Shown here: in pieces, positions 52,986-62,142 of the stretch | Layout of the letters: the number at the start of each line of letters is the position of its first letter | Position numbering within the stretch: the stretch's first letter is position 1 | Assembly (NCBI RefSeq): GCF_024171525.1 | Contig: NZ_JALJZY010000010.1 | Coordinates: 36,417-100,416 of the forward strand | DNA from: Neisseriaceae bacterium HSC-16F19 | Lineage (GTDB): Bacteria > Pseudomonadota > Gammaproteobacteria > Burkholderiales > Neisseriaceae | Direction of reading: 5' to 3' | Length of the DNA: 64,000 nucleotides | Notes under the pieces: model-generated | The model's database searches: none | What the model was told of the DNA's origin: nothing | What the model saw: only the letters and a program-made list of their open reading frames with translations | Position numbers and translations under genes: made by a program

Positions 52986-55900
52986 TTACGCCAGCGAACG
53001 CAGCAGGCTGCGGGCGAGGGCGGAGAGCATGGCGAGATCGGTTTGCTCGTAGCCCTGCATGCTGCGGATTTGCGCCACGGCGCGTTCCACATCGGCATCC
53101 ACGGCGGCGCGCTCGGCGTCGTTCTGGCTGCGCAGCCATTTGTCCGTTACCTGCATATGCAGGTTCTGGATGTCTTCGCGCACGGCCAGGCAGGCTTGGT
53201 TCTGCCACTGGTTGTGGCGCGGCAGTGCGGCGATGGCGCGGTAGAGCCAGCCCATTTGCAGGCGTTGCGACAGGTCGAAGTAGGCGGCGGCCACTTCGCT
53301 CAGTTCGCGGTTTTGCGCTTGGGCGAGATCGATGATGGACAGGCAGTTTTCGGCAAAGGGCAGACGGGCATACAGCGCTTGGTCGGCGTCGCTCAATACA
53401 CCCAGGGCCGCGAGGCGCCCGCTGGCTGCCTGAATGCTGGGATGCTCTTCTGCATGCAGCCATTGCGGCAGTTGCTGCAACAGCTGGCGCACGGGCTCAC
53501 GGTAGCGCTCGATCAGCTCGGCAATATTGCCGAAGGGGCGTTTCTGGCGCAGGATGTGGCGGGAAACGCGGTTGAGCAGTCGGGCGAAATCGGCCATCAG
53601 CTGCATTTGCTCGTGGGCGGGGATTTGGTTGTCCAGCGCTTCGATTTGGGCAAAGCGTGCTTCGCCGTCAAAGAGTTCGCTGGCCACCCAGTAGGCGCGC
53701 ACCACGTCGGCCACGCTGGCTTCCATTTCGGTGCTGAAACGCTGCACAAAGCTGATGCCCATGCGGTTGACCACGCGGTTGGCCATTTGGTTGGCGATGA
53801 TTTCGCGTTTCAGATAATGGCTGCCCATGCGGTCCTGGTAACGCTGTTGCAGCGCGGTGGGGAAGTACTCGGTCAGCACCGGCAGGAAGTTGGCGTCATC
53901 CGGCAGATCGCTTTCCAAGAGTTCGCCCTGGCAGTGGATTTTGCTGTAGGCCAGCAAGACGGCCACTTCGGGATTGCTCAGGCCCTGTTGGTGCATATCG
54001 CGCTGTTTGATTTCCGCTTCGCCGGGCAAAAATTCCAGCTTGCGGTTCAAACCGGCGTGCTCGCTCAGGTAGTTGATCAAATCGGCATGGGCGTGCAAAA
54101 AGCCGTGCGGATTGAGCTGGTTCATGGCCAAAACCTGGGTTTGCAGGTAGTTGTTGCGCAGCACCAGTTTGGCCACGTCGTCGGTCATGTCTTTCAGGAG
54201 CTCGTTGCGTTCCGGCAGGGTCATGCGGCCTTGCTGCACTTCGGCGCCGAGCAGGATTTTGATATTGACTTCGTGGTCGGAGCAGTCCACACCGGCGGAG
54301 TTGTCGATGGCGTCGGTGCAGCAGCGGCCGCCGGCCTGCCAGTATTCGATGCGGCCCAGCTGGGTGGCGCCCAGGTTGCCGCCTTCGCCCAGCACCTTGG
54401 CTTTGATGTCGCGGCCGTCCACGCGCACATCGTCGTTGGCGCGGTCTTGTGCTTGGGCGTGGCCTTCGCTGCTGGCCTTGATATAGGTGCCGATGCCGCC
54501 GTTGTAGAGCAGTTCCACTTCGGCTTTGAGCAGCTCGTGAATCAGGGCGCTGGGGGCCATGCTGTCGGCGTCGGTTTTGAGCCAGGCTTTCACTTCGGGC
54601 GTGAGGGTGATGCTCTTGGCGCTGCGCTCATACACGCCGCCGCCTTGGGAAATCAGCGAAGTATCGTACTGGTCCCATCCGGCCACGGCTTCAAACAGGC
54701 GTTTGCGCTCGGCAAAGCTCTTGGCGGCATTTGGGGTGGGGTCGATAAAGATGTGGCGGTGGTTGAAAGCGGCTTTGAGGCAGATGTGCTCGGAGAGCAG
54801 CATGCCGTTGCCGAACACGTCGCCGCCCATATCGCCGATGCCGATGACGGTGAAGTCTTCTTTCTGGATGTCTTTGCCCAGATGGCGGAAATGGCGTTTC
54901 ACCGATTCCCACGCGCCGCGGGCGGTGATGCCCATGCCTTTGTGGTCGTAACCGGCAGAGCCGCCGGAGGCGAATGCGTCGTCCAGCCAGAAGCCGTGGC
55001 GCTGGGCAATGCCGTTGGCCACATCGGAGAAGCGCGCCGTGCCTTTGTCGGCAGCCACCACCAGATAGGGGTCGTCGCCGTCGCGGCGGTGGACGTACGC
55101 GGGCGCTTCGATGTCACCGGCTTTGAGGTTGTCGGTGATGTCCAAGAGGGCGTTGATGAAAATCTGGTAGCAGGCCACGCCTTCGGCGGCATAGGCTTCG
55201 CGCTCGCTCGCGGGCGGCAGCTGTTTGCACACGAAACCGCCTTTGGAACCGTGCGGCACAATCACCGAGTTTTTCACCATTTGCGCTTTCACCAGGCCCA
55301 AGACTTCGGTGCGGAAGTCTTCCAGGCGGTCGGACCAGCGCAGGCCGCCGCGCGCCACTTTGGCGCCGCGCAGATGCGTGCCTTCCACGCGCGGGCTGTA
55401 CACCCAGATTTCATACAGCGGGTGCGGTTTGGGCAGGAAGTCGATTTTGGCCGACTGGATTTTGAAGCTGACATCCTGTTTGGGGCTGCCTGAAGCGTCC
55501 GGCTGCCAGAAATTGGTGCGCTCTACGGCCAGAATCACGGTCATAAAGGCATTGAGGATGCGGTCTTCGTCTATGCTCGGCACTTCCGCCAGCTGTGCTT
55601 TGATGGCGGCTTGCAGGCTGTCGGCACGCGCTTCGTCGGCTTCGGTCGGATGCAGGCGGGCGTGGAACAGCGCCACCAGATTGGCAACCACGGCGCCGTG
55701 GCGCATCAGGCATTGCTCCACATAGGGCTGGCTGAAGGGCAGGGTGGCCTGTTTGATGAATTTGGCCAGCGCGCGCATGAGCACGCTGTCGCGCCAGGAA
55801 ATACCGGCCGCGGCCACCAAGGCGTTGAAGCGGTCGTTTTCTACGCGGCCCTGCCACACTTCTTCCAGCAGCGCCAGCAGCTGGGTTTGTGTTTCCGGCT

Positions 55901-57740
55901 GTTGCAGCGCGGTGCCGTCCATGCCTTCGGGCAGGGCGAGGCTGAAATGGCTCAGACCCACGCTGCCGCTGCCGCGGCGGATGCGGTAGGGTTCTTCCGC
56001 AAACACGCTCACACCGAGGTTTTCAATAATGGGCAGGGTTTTGGAGAGACTGGGGCTGGCATCGGGGAAATACATTTTCAGCCAGTAAGGGGCGTTGGCA
56101 TTGTCCGGCTGGGTGCCCATGCGCAGCGCGGTGCTGTGGTTTTCGCCCAAGTTGCGGATGGCGCTCATGTCCAAAAGCGCATCGGCGGGGCTGAATTTCT
56201 CACGATAACCGGCGCTGAAGGCTTGGTCGTAATCGGCCACTTCGCTGCTGTCCCAGTTTTGCTGTGCCGCCAGATGCTGCCAGTCGCTGTGCCAGCCGCG
56301 CACCATGGTGTTGATGTCCGCTTCCAGCACTGCCGGGTCGAAATCGGGCAGGGTGGCCGCATGGGTGCGGAACATAAAGTGCACGCGGGCCATGGCGCTG
56401 TCGCCCAAGAGCTGCACCGCAAAATCACTCTCGGTGGAGGCAAAGGCTTCGGTGAGGTAGTGGCTGACGCGCTTGCGCAATTCGGTATTGAATTGTTCGC
56501 GCGGCAGATAGACGATGGCGCTGACATAGCGTTTGAAGTCGTCGGTGCGGGTAAACAGGCGCACGCGCGGGCGCTCGTTCAGCGCCACCATGCCGGAGGC
56601 GATGTTGAGCAAATCGGCATTGTGGATTTCAAACAGCTCGTCGCGCGGATAGGTTTGCAGCACAAAGTGCAGCATTTTGTCTTTATAGCTGCCGCGGATG
56701 TAGTCGCAATGTTCCACCACATACTGGCATTTCTGGCGCAGGATGGGGATGTCCCACACACTGGAGAGGTAGGCTTGTGCGGTGTAGAGGCCGATAAAGC
56801 GCCATTGGCCCACCACCTTGCCCAAGGCGTCCAGTTTCTGGATGCCGACCAGGTCGTAATAGGCGTTGCGGTGGATATTGGCGCGGCGTTGCGATTTGTT
56901 GAGAATCAGGCGGTCGCCTTCCAGCCAGGCTTTTTTGTCCTCGGCATTGAGGGCGGCAAAGCCGGTGGAATAGCGCGGATTTTCACGGTTGGCCAGCACG
57001 CCCAAGGCGCTGCCTTCGGCCAGTTGCAGCTGCGATTGGCCTTGGTCGTCGGTAACGAGGTCGTATTCGCAGAAGCCCATAAACAGATAGTGGTTATTGG
57101 CCATCCATTCCAAAAAGGCCACCACTTCCGCTTGGTCGCTGCGGCCTTCGGCCACAATCTGCTGGCGGATGGCATGGACTTTGTCGCGCATGGCGCTCTC
57201 GGCACCGACCACGGCATAGAGTTTGGCGAGCATGTTTTCCAAATCGGCGGCCAGAGCCTGCGCCTGTTCGGGCGACAGGGTTTCGAGGCTGATTTGAATC
57301 AGCGATTCTTTGTGCTCGTCGGTGCTCTTGCTGCGCAACCATTGTTTGAGCGTGCCGTTGTCGTCGCGCTGGGCGGTAATCACCGGATGCACAATCCAGC
57401 TGAGGGTGGCGTGGCGGGCATTGACGTTGAGAATGAGCGAGTCAATCAGGAACGGCATGTCGTCGGCGACGATTTCGATCACCGTGCGGTTGGGCGCAAA
57501 GGCGGCCTGGGCATCGTGTTGCAGGGTGCGCAAGCGGGCCTGGCCGCGGCGGCGCGGCTCGGTGGCAAAGCGGTAGTGCGACAGCGCCGCGGCCACCAGT
57601 TCGGCCAGGGGATGGCTCTGCAAATCCCGGGCGTCGGCGTCTTCGTAATAGTATTGCAGGAAGCGGACAAATTCCGCCGGCTGGTTCTGGCTTTCGGCCA
57701 GTTGTTGCAATTGGGCGATCAATGAATCGATTTGGGACAT
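52986..57740 (-). CDS. gdhB: NAD-specific glutamate dehydrogenase, large (about 180 kDa) class
   Basis: Catabolic enzyme converting glutamate to 2-oxoglutarate and ammonia. The 1584-residue protein belongs to the giant bacterial class with long regulatory N and C regions. The catalytic core lies about residues 760-1150: KTHLRGAKVARGGLRWSDR-type segment (RVEGTHLRGAKVARGGLRWS), the KGGFVCKQLPP lysine region, DKGTARFSDVAN and GIGDMGGDVFGNGML of the dinucleotide fold. Start ATG 57740 has AGGA upstream; a 14-residue extension is open but lacks similarity. It feeds 2-oxoglutarate to the SucA pathway. Single-gene unit ended by a strong terminator. Confidence 0.95.
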   Translation of the reverse strand: MSQIDSLIAQLQQLAESQNQPAEFVRFLQYYYEDADARDLQSHPLAELVAAALSHYRFATEPRRRGQARLRTLQHDAQAAFAPNRTVIEIVADDMPFLIDSLILNVNARHATLSWIVHPVITAQRDDNGTLKQWLRSKSTDEHKESLIQISLETLSPEQAQALAADLENMLAKLYAVVGAESAMRDKVHAIRQQIVAEGRSDQAEVVAFLEWMANNHYLFMGFCEYDLVTDDQGQSQLQLAEGSALGVLANRENPRYSTGFAALNAEDKKAWLEGDRLILNKSQRRANIHRNAYYDLVGIQKLDALGKVVGQWRFIGLYTAQAYLSSVWDIPILRQKCQYVVEHCDYIRGSYKDKMLHFVLQTYPRDELFEIHNADLLNIASGMVALNERPRVRLFTRTDDFKRYVSAIVYLPREQFNTELRKRVSHYLTEAFASTESDFAVQLLGDSAMARVHFMFRTHAATLPDFDPAVLEADINTMVRGWHSDWQHLAAQQNWDSSEVADYDQAFSAGYREKFSPADALLDMSAIRNLGENHSTALRMGTQPDNANAPYWLKMYFPDASPSLSKTLPIIENLGVSVFAEEPYRIRRGSGSVGLSHFSLALPEGMDGTALQQPETQTQLLALLEEVWQGRVENDRFNALVAAAGISWRDSVLMRALAKFIKQATLPFSQPYVEQCLMRHGAVVANLVALFHARLHPTEADEARADSLQAAIKAQLAEVPSIDEDRILNAFMTVILAVERTNFWQPDASGSPKQDVSFKIQSAKIDFLPKPHPLYEIWVYSPRVEGTHLRGAKVARGGLRWSDRLEDFRTEVLGLVKAQMVKNSVIVPHGSKGGFVCKQLPPASEREAYAAEGVACYQIFINALLDITDNLKAGDIEAPAYVHRRDGDDPYLVVAADKGTARFSDVANGIAQRHGFWLDDAFASGGSAGYDHKGMGITARGAWESVKRHFRHLGKDIQKEDFTVIGIGDMGGDVFGNGMLLSEHICLKAAFNHRHIFIDPTPNAAKSFAERKRLFEAVAGWDQYDTSLISQGGGVYERSAKSITLTPEVKAWLKTDADSMAPSALIHELLKAEVELLYNGGIGTYIKASSEGHAQAQDRANDDVRVDGRDIKAKVLGEGGNLGATQLGRIEYWQAGGRCCTDAIDNSAGVDCSDHEVNIKILLGAEVQQGRMTLPERNELLKDMTDDVAKLVLRNNYLQTQVLAMNQLNPHGFLHAHADLINYLSEHAGLNRKLEFLPGEAEIKQRDMHQQGLSNPEVAVLLAYSKIHCQGELLESDLPDDANFLPVLTEYFPTALQQRYQDRMGSHYLKREIIANQMANRVVNRMGISFVQRFSTEMEASVADVVRAYWVASELFDGEARFAQIEALDNQIPAHEQMQLMADFARLLNRVSRHILRQKRPFGNIAELIERYREPVRQLLQQLPQWLHAEEHPSIQAASGRLAALGVLSDADQALYARLPFAENCLSIIDLAQAQNRELSEVAAAYFDLSQRLQMGWLYRAIAALPRHNQWQNQACLAVREDIQNLHMQVTDKWLRSQNDAERAAVDADVERAVAQIRSMQGYEQTDLAMLSALARSLLRSLA

Positions 57741-57799
57741 AAGGTAATTCCTGTAGTGAGCGGGACGATGGGGAACAACCAAAGGGAACAGGCTGCCTG

Positions 57800-57903
57800 A
57801 TACCCATCCATAAGAACAATCTAACCGCGTTGTCTCGCCTTGTCGTACTGGCTGTACTGTCTTCGGCTCGCCGCCTTGTTAGCTTGTTCTTCTGAATGGG
57901 TAT
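57800..57903. mobile_element. Correia-type element, ATACCCAT-ended subtype
   Basis: Ends ATACCCATCCATAAGAACAA and TTGTTCTTCTGAATGGGTAT surround a diverged core (CGCGTTGTCTCGCCTTGTCG, CTGTACTGTCTTCGGCTCGC). About 104 bases, upstream of gdhB. Confidence 0.75.
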
Positions 57904-57923
57904 GCAACGGAGTTTGCAGGCTG

Positions 57924-58034
57924 CCGTTCCGATACGCAAAACGCGCTGCGTACGCGTACAAAAGCCAATCTGAGCCGCACAGCGGCACAGATTGGCAGAC
58001 TTTGAACAACCATACTGGTTTTGCGTCATAACGG
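57924..58034. repeat. Palindromic repeat with CCGTT..ACGCAAAAC ends
   Basis: CCGTTCCGATACGCAAAACG at the left and GTTTTGCGTCATAACGG at the right form an imperfect inverted repeat of about 111 bases; AATCTGAGCCGC and GCGGCACAGATT pair inside. One copy seen. No gene between 57741 and 58380. Confidence 0.5.
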
Positions 58035-58097
58035 CAAGCGGGGCATGTGGTGCGATGCACAAGGAGGGGGAACGGGGCGGGTTTCAGGCAGCTTACT

Positions 58098-58300
58098 GTA
58101 GGGGCGGATTTTACATCCGCCCGCATCCCTGCTGTGCTTAAGCAAATATGGATGACAGATGTTTGCCGAGAGGGCGGATGTATAGTCGAATAAAATAAGA
58201 ACGAGACAAGGCAGCAAGCCGCAGACAGTACAGATAGTACGGAAAGGCGCAGCAACGCCGTATCGTTCTTATTTTAAATGACTATAAAATCCGCCCCTAC
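58098..58300. mobile_element. Correia-type element inserted at TA inside a GTAG-headed repeat
   Basis: The outer REPIN-like repeat begins GTAGGGGCGGATTTTACATC and ends TAAAATCCGCCCCTAC. Its right arm is split by a TATAGTC-ended Correia element (58181-58286, reverse orientation). Deleting the element and one TA restores an arm exactly complementary to the left arm, proving insertion at TA with TA duplication. Confidence 0.88.
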
Positions 58301-58380
58301 ACAATCACTGCTTTATTTGTACGTCTCGGCAGAATAGTGAGTTTCTGCGTAACAAAAATCTTTCAGGCAGCCTGAATTTA

Positions 58381-59172
58381 TTAATTATGAATCAATGTCT
58401 TGATATACGCCGCTGTCGCCTGCGGGTCGGCCAGCGGAAACATATGGCTGCCGGGCACTATGGAATAGGGGATGCCCAGCTTGCGGCGGGCTTTTTGCGG
58501 GAATTGTTTGTGCGAGAAATAGCTGTCGGCACCGGCCACAAGATGAACCGGTACGGGCAGGTCGGCATGGCGGCGTTGCCAGCGCGAGGGCAGGTTGCGG
58601 AAAATCGCCGCTTCCTGTGCTTTGGGAATGGCCAGCGTCACCCCGCCCTCAGGGTGTTCCACCAAGCCGTGGCGGATATAGGCGTCAAAACAGGCTGCGT
58701 CCAGTTCTTTAAAGAAACCGCGTGTGCGCAATGCCGCCGCTGCGGCTGCGCGGCTCTCCCAGCGGTCGCGGCGTCGGGCGGCGAGACCGGCGGGTGTGAG
58801 CTTGTCCAACAGGCGCGGGCTGAAGCGTTTGGCTGCCTGCACCGCCCACATTTCCTTGCCCAAAATCAGCGGCGGCTCAAGCATAATGACCTGGCGGATG
58901 CCTTGCGGTTGCAAACGGGCCGCCAACAGGCTCAATATTGCGCCCATGGAGTGGCCGACGGCAATCACCGGGCGCCCTTGGCCCAGGGTGTGAATGGAAT
59001 CGGCCACTTCGCGGCTGAGCGAGGCCCAGTGATTGTCGACCGGATAAGCGGGATTCATGCCGATCAGCGGTGGCGCCGCCACATCGGCACCATCGGCCAG
59101 TGCATCGAACAGCGGCCGGTAACAGGCGGCAGGCAGGCCGTTGGCGTGGACGAAATGGATCAGCGGGCGCAT
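58381..59172 (-). CDS. Alpha/beta hydrolase
   Basis: A 263-residue cytoplasmic hydrolase. It has the N-terminal oxyanion segment FVHANGLPAACYRPLF, nucleophile elbow GHSMGA with S75, a likely acid in the VPVHLVAGADSYFS strand, and the histidine in GSHMFPLADPQ. The substrate cannot be told; the fold is that of esterases, lactonases and aromatic-ester hydrolases. ATG at 59172. It is flanked by Correia elements on both sides. Confidence 0.85.
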   Translation of the reverse strand: MRPLIHFVHANGLPAACYRPLFDALADGADVAAPPLIGMNPAYPVDNHWASLSREVADSIHTLGQGRPVIAVGHSMGAILSLLAARLQPQGIRQVIMLEPPLILGKEMWAVQAAKRFSPRLLDKLTPAGLAARRRDRWESRAAAAAALRTRGFFKELDAACFDAYIRHGLVEHPEGGVTLAIPKAQEAAIFRNLPSRWQRRHADLPVPVHLVAGADSYFSHKQFPQKARRKLGIPYSIVPGSHMFPLADPQATAAYIKTLIHN

Positions 59173-59189
59173 GGAATATCAAGCTTTAA

Positions 59190-59368
59190 TAGTCATTTAA
59201 AATAAGAATGATACGGCGTTACTGCGCCCGGCTCGAAGAGAACGATTTTGTAAGCCGCTAAAGCGGCAACAAAATCAGTTCCGTACTAGCTGTACTGTCT
59301 GTCCCACGGGACTTCGCTGCGCTCGCGGCTTGTTTGCTGCCTTGTCTCATTCTTATTTTATTCGACTA
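59190..59368. mobile_element. Correia-type element, TATAGTC-type ends, long form
   Basis: Ends TAGTCATTTAAAATAAGAAT and TTCTTATTTTATTCGACTA. Unlike the short copies it carries the internal segment CTCGAAGAGAACGATTTTGT..GTTCCGTACTAGCTGTACTG typical of full-length Correia elements, plus an extra CCCACGGGACTTCGCTGCG. About 179 bases. Its right end lies inside the PIN-domain reading frame. Confidence 0.85.
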
Positions 59369-59777
59369 AAGTTGCAGTCAGTAACAAGGCGTCCACACCG
59401 TTTTGTTGCAGCAGCGTGGTGGCCCGGCGGTCGAAAGTGGCAAAGCGCCGGGCGCCGAGCATGCCGCCGTTAAAGGCATGTACGCCGTCGGCAAAATCGC
59501 CCTTGGCCGCCAAGAGTGCCAAACCGGCGTCAATTTCATTGCTCTGGACGAGCAGATTGGGTATGAATGCGAGGAAATTCTGCAACAGCGCCAGAATATC
59601 CGCCTTGGGGATGCGGTAGCCGCGATGCAGTACCCACACGGTTTCCATCAGAACGGTGGTGGGAATGGCCACGGCATCGGCACTGTCCAAAAGGGCAATG
59701 GCCGCCTGCTGTTGTGCCGGGTCATCGTCCACAAACAAACGCACCAGCACATGGGTGTCCACGGCCACGGTGCTCAT
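59358..59777 (-). CDS. PIN-domain toxin (VapC-like), 3' end supplied by a Correia element
   Basis: A 139-residue PIN ribonuclease with the acidic site intact: D7 in VAVDTHVLVRL, E45 in LMETVWVL, D94/D97 in GDFADGVHAF and D116 in FATFDRRA. VapC toxins cleave RNA, often initiator tRNA. Its ATG overlaps the upstream antitoxin stop by four bases, the usual arrangement. The last two residues and the stop codon (GTC GAA TAA) come from the end of the Correia element at 59190-59368, so the original C terminus has been replaced. Confidence 0.85.
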   Translation of the reverse strand: MSTVAVDTHVLVRLFVDDDPAQQQAAIALLDSADAVAIPTTVLMETVWVLHRGYRIPKADILALLQNFLAFIPNLLVQSNEIDAGLALLAAKGDFADGVHAFNGGMLGARRFATFDRRATTLLQQNGVDALLLTATLVE

Positions 59778-60010
59778 GGCGGTGTGTCCGTGTCTGCGGC
59801 AGCATCGGCAATGATGCGGTTCATATCGTCCACGCTCAAATGCACGCGGGCATGGTTTTTCAGGCAGCCTGCAAAGTCGCCAAAACGTTTGTCGGGTGCG
59901 GTTTTGTGCTTGGCGCGGATGCGCAGTTCGCCATTGGGCAGTTTGGAGACTTCCATTTCGTCACCGGCGGCTATGCCCAAATGTTGCAGAAATTCCTGCT
60001 TAAACGTCAC
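59774..60010 (-). CDS. AbrB/MazE-type antitoxin, apparent 5' frameshift
   Basis: Partner of the PIN toxin. The open frame from a GTG at 60010 gives 78 residues (VTFKQEFLQHLGIAAGDEMEV, then a C-terminal toxin-binding part). The family's first strand is encoded just upstream in the same frame (LKLSSKSQ before VTF), yet no start codon serves it. An ATG at 60045 with AGGAG eight bases upstream is one base out of frame at the CCC of 60034-60036; adding one base there would give a 90-residue AbrB-type antitoxin beginning MATPLKLSSKSQVT. An uptake sequence encodes AGCLK inside the gene. Confidence 0.7.
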   Translation of the reverse strand: MTFKQEFLQHLGIAAGDEMEVSKLPNGELRIRAKHKTAPDKRFGDFAGCLKNHARVHLSVDDMNRIIADAAADTDTPP

Positions 60011-60127
60011 CTGGCTTTTGCTGCTGAGTTTGAGGGTGTGGCCATCTGTGTTACTCCTGCCAGAAAGGTAAGGTAAATATTACCTTACTTGCATGATTGG
60101 GGGGCAAGTGACGGGAAGGTAAAGCCA

Positions 60128-61015
60128 TCAATCGTTTTTGCGTTTGGCGCGCGGATGGGTTTGGTCGTAAATGCCGGCCAGATGGTCGAAATCCAGCTTG
60201 GTGTATTGCTGGGTGGTGCTCAGGCTGCTGTGGCCGAGCAATTCCTGTACGGCGCGGATATTGCCGGTGTTTTGCAGCAGGTGGCTGGCATAGCTGTGGC
60301 GCAGCATATGCGGCGACAAATGGCGGTCGCTGCCGTGGGTGAGCGCCCACAGGCGCAGGCGGTTTTGCATTTGGCGGGTGGTGAGGCGGCGGCCGTGGCG
60401 GTTGGTGAACAGTGCCGTCTCTCCGGCGGCGGCGTGGCGGCAGGCCAGGTATTGCTGCAAGGCGGAAATGCTGTGGCTGCCCAGCGGCACCTGGCGCATT
60501 TTGCCGCCCTTGCCGGTGACCTGCACCCAGCCTGCGTCCAGCAGCACATCGGCCACATCCAGCGCCGCCGCCTCGCTTACGCGCAGGCCGCTGCCGTAGA
60601 GCAGCTCGAACAGGGCGTGGTCGCGCAAGCCGAGGGCACTGTCGTCGGCATCTTGGTCGAGCAGGGTATTGAGGGTTTCCGCGGGCACGGCTTTGGGCAG
60701 GCGTGCGCCGGCTTTGGGGGCTTTGAGATTGAGCGTGGGGTCGCTGTCAATCAGCCGCTGCGCCAGCAGATAGCCGAAAAAACTGCGCCACGCGCTGATT
60801 TTGCGTGCCAGGCTGCGGGCGCCGGTGTCGCGGGCGCTCAATTGTTTTAAAGCGGCCACCAATTGCAGGCGCTGCGGCATACCGGTGCAGTCCTGTTCGG
60901 CCAGCAAATCTTGCAGCTGCTGCAAGTCGCGGCGGTAGGCGGCCAGCGTGTGCGGCGACTGGCCTTGCTGCTGCCGCGCGGTGAGAAAAGCGGCCACATG
61001 TGCCCACGGATTCAT
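60128..61015 (-). CDS. xerC: Site-specific tyrosine recombinase XerC
   Basis: Resolves chromosome dimers at dif with XerD. The 295-residue protein has the N-terminal SAM-like core-binding domain (1-100) and the catalytic residues R145 (GSGLRVSEAA), K169 (TGKGGK), H236 and R239 (HMLRHSYASHLL), H262 (LGHSSLSTT) and Y271 (QQYTKLD). Those motifs match XerC. Start ATG 61015 overlaps the thioesterase stop by four bases. Confidence 0.94.
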   Translation of the reverse strand: MNPWAHVAAFLTARQQQGQSPHTLAAYRRDLQQLQDLLAEQDCTGMPQRLQLVAALKQLSARDTGARSLARKISAWRSFFGYLLAQRLIDSDPTLNLKAPKAGARLPKAVPAETLNTLLDQDADDSALGLRDHALFELLYGSGLRVSEAAALDVADVLLDAGWVQVTGKGGKMRQVPLGSHSISALQQYLACRHAAAGETALFTNRHGRRLTTRQMQNRLRLWALTHGSDRHLSPHMLRHSYASHLLQNTGNIRAVQELLGHSSLSTTQQYTKLDFDHLAGIYDQTHPRAKRKND

Positions 61016-61452
61016 TTCAGGCAGCCTGCATCGGCGAGTGCCTGCACAAAGGCCTCCGGAGTGGCGGCGACTTTTTGCGCGGCATAATCAAAAAACACCA
61101 TGCCTGTTTTGACGCGGGCAATGGCGGCCTGGTCGGATTCGCGGCGGATGCGGTAGTAGAGGGCAAAGCCGCTGCGTACTACATCGGCGGCGCCGACGTC
61201 GATGGTGAGCTCGTCGCCGTGAAAAGCCTGGCCTTGAAACTGGATGGCGGCATCGGCCATAATCAGGCCGCAGCCGCCGACATCGGTTTCGCGGCAGCCC
61301 AAATGGGCGAGGAAACGCAGCCGCGCTTCGTGGCACAGGCGCAAAACGGCATCGTTGGCCAGATGGTTGCCGTAATTGATGTCGCCGATGTGCACCGCCA
61401 TGCGGGTGGAAAACGGCAGCTGGGGCGGCAGCTCGATTTTGATGCGGCTCAT
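61012..61452 (-). CDS. Acyl-CoA thioesterase, hot-dog fold (4HBT)
   Basis: A 146-residue thioesterase-like protein: MAVHIGDINYGNHLANDAVLRL with the hot-dog active-site region, GGCGLIMADAAIQFQGQAFHGDEL, and RVKTGMVFFDY. Substrate unknown. The ATG at 61452 is chosen because similarity starts there. Translationally coupled to xerC. Confidence 0.85.
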   Translation of the reverse strand: MSRIKIELPPQLPFSTRMAVHIGDINYGNHLANDAVLRLCHEARLRFLAHLGCRETDVGGCGLIMADAAIQFQGQAFHGDELTIDVGAADVVRSGFALYYRIRRESDQAAIARVKTGMVFFDYAAQKVAATPEAFVQALADAGCLK

Positions 61453-61598
61453 GGTGTTGTTCCAAATCAAACAAAGTGGCGATGTTAACAATTTTAAACC
61501 ATCGCCGCCATGCAGACTGTGATAAGCTCAAATTCAGACATGCTTTTCTGTCTGTGAATACCTGTGACGACCCGTAATCCCGCAAGGGGAAAGGAGGC

Positions 61599-62054
61599 AT
61601 GATGTACCGCAAAATTATGGTTCCGGTGGACGAAAGCCGCGCTTCAATGCGGGCGCTCAACGAGGCCATTGGTTTGGCCAAGTCAAACGGCGCTGTGGTG
61701 CGCGCGGTCACCGTGGTCGATCTGGCCCAGTTCAATTGGGGCAGCACGGCCTATATGCAGTCGGAAGAAGTGCGCCAGGCGATTGCCGCCAGCGGCGACA
61801 AGGTTTTGGAGCGGGCAGAGGCGCGTTTGCAGGCGAGCGGCCTGAGCTACGAAACCGCCGTGCTGGAAAGTGCCGGCGACAAAATTGCCGATATGCTGAT
61901 TGGCGATGCGCGCGAATGCGGCGCGGATTTGCTGGTGATGGGCACGCACGGTTTTTCCGGGCTGATGCATCTGCTCATGGGCTCGGTGGCCGAAGGCGTG
62001 CTGCGCCAGGCCGATATTCCGGTGATGCTCTTGCGCGTGGCCAACGACGATTGA
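61599..62054 (+). CDS. Universal stress protein (UspA family)
   Basis: A 151-residue USP with YRKIMVPVDESRASMRALNEA at the N terminus and the ATP-binding GTHGFSGLMHLLMGSVAEGVLRQADIPVMLLR (G-2x-G-9x-G-S) at the C terminus. Two ATG codons (61599, 61602) follow AAAGGAGG; the second is better spaced. Divergent from the thioesterase across 146 bases. Confidence 0.92.
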   Translation: MMYRKIMVPVDESRASMRALNEAIGLAKSNGAVVRAVTVVDLAQFNWGSTAYMQSEEVRQAIAASGDKVLERAEARLQASGLSYETAVLESAGDKIADMLIGDARECGADLLVMGTHGFSGLMHLLMGSVAEGVLRQADIPVMLLRVANDD

Positions 62055-62066
62055 TTTTCTTTAACA

Positions 62067-62107
62067 TAGGCTGCCTGAAAACGATGAGTTATGTTTTCAG
62101 GCAGCCT
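62067..62107. terminator. Inverted uptake-sequence pair after the universal stress gene
   Basis: AGGCTGCCTGAAAAC and its complement round a 10-base loop, shortly before the SIMPL gene. Confidence 0.65.
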
Positions 62108-62142
62108 GTATGCGTTTTGTCTTTATTGAAGAAAGGATGTTT

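Noticed and set aside
52980..57725. Two very long plus-strand frames (837 and 704 codons) opposite gdhB
   Set aside because: Third-position GC bias opens the complementary frame; no start signals or domains, while gdhB fits its family throughout.
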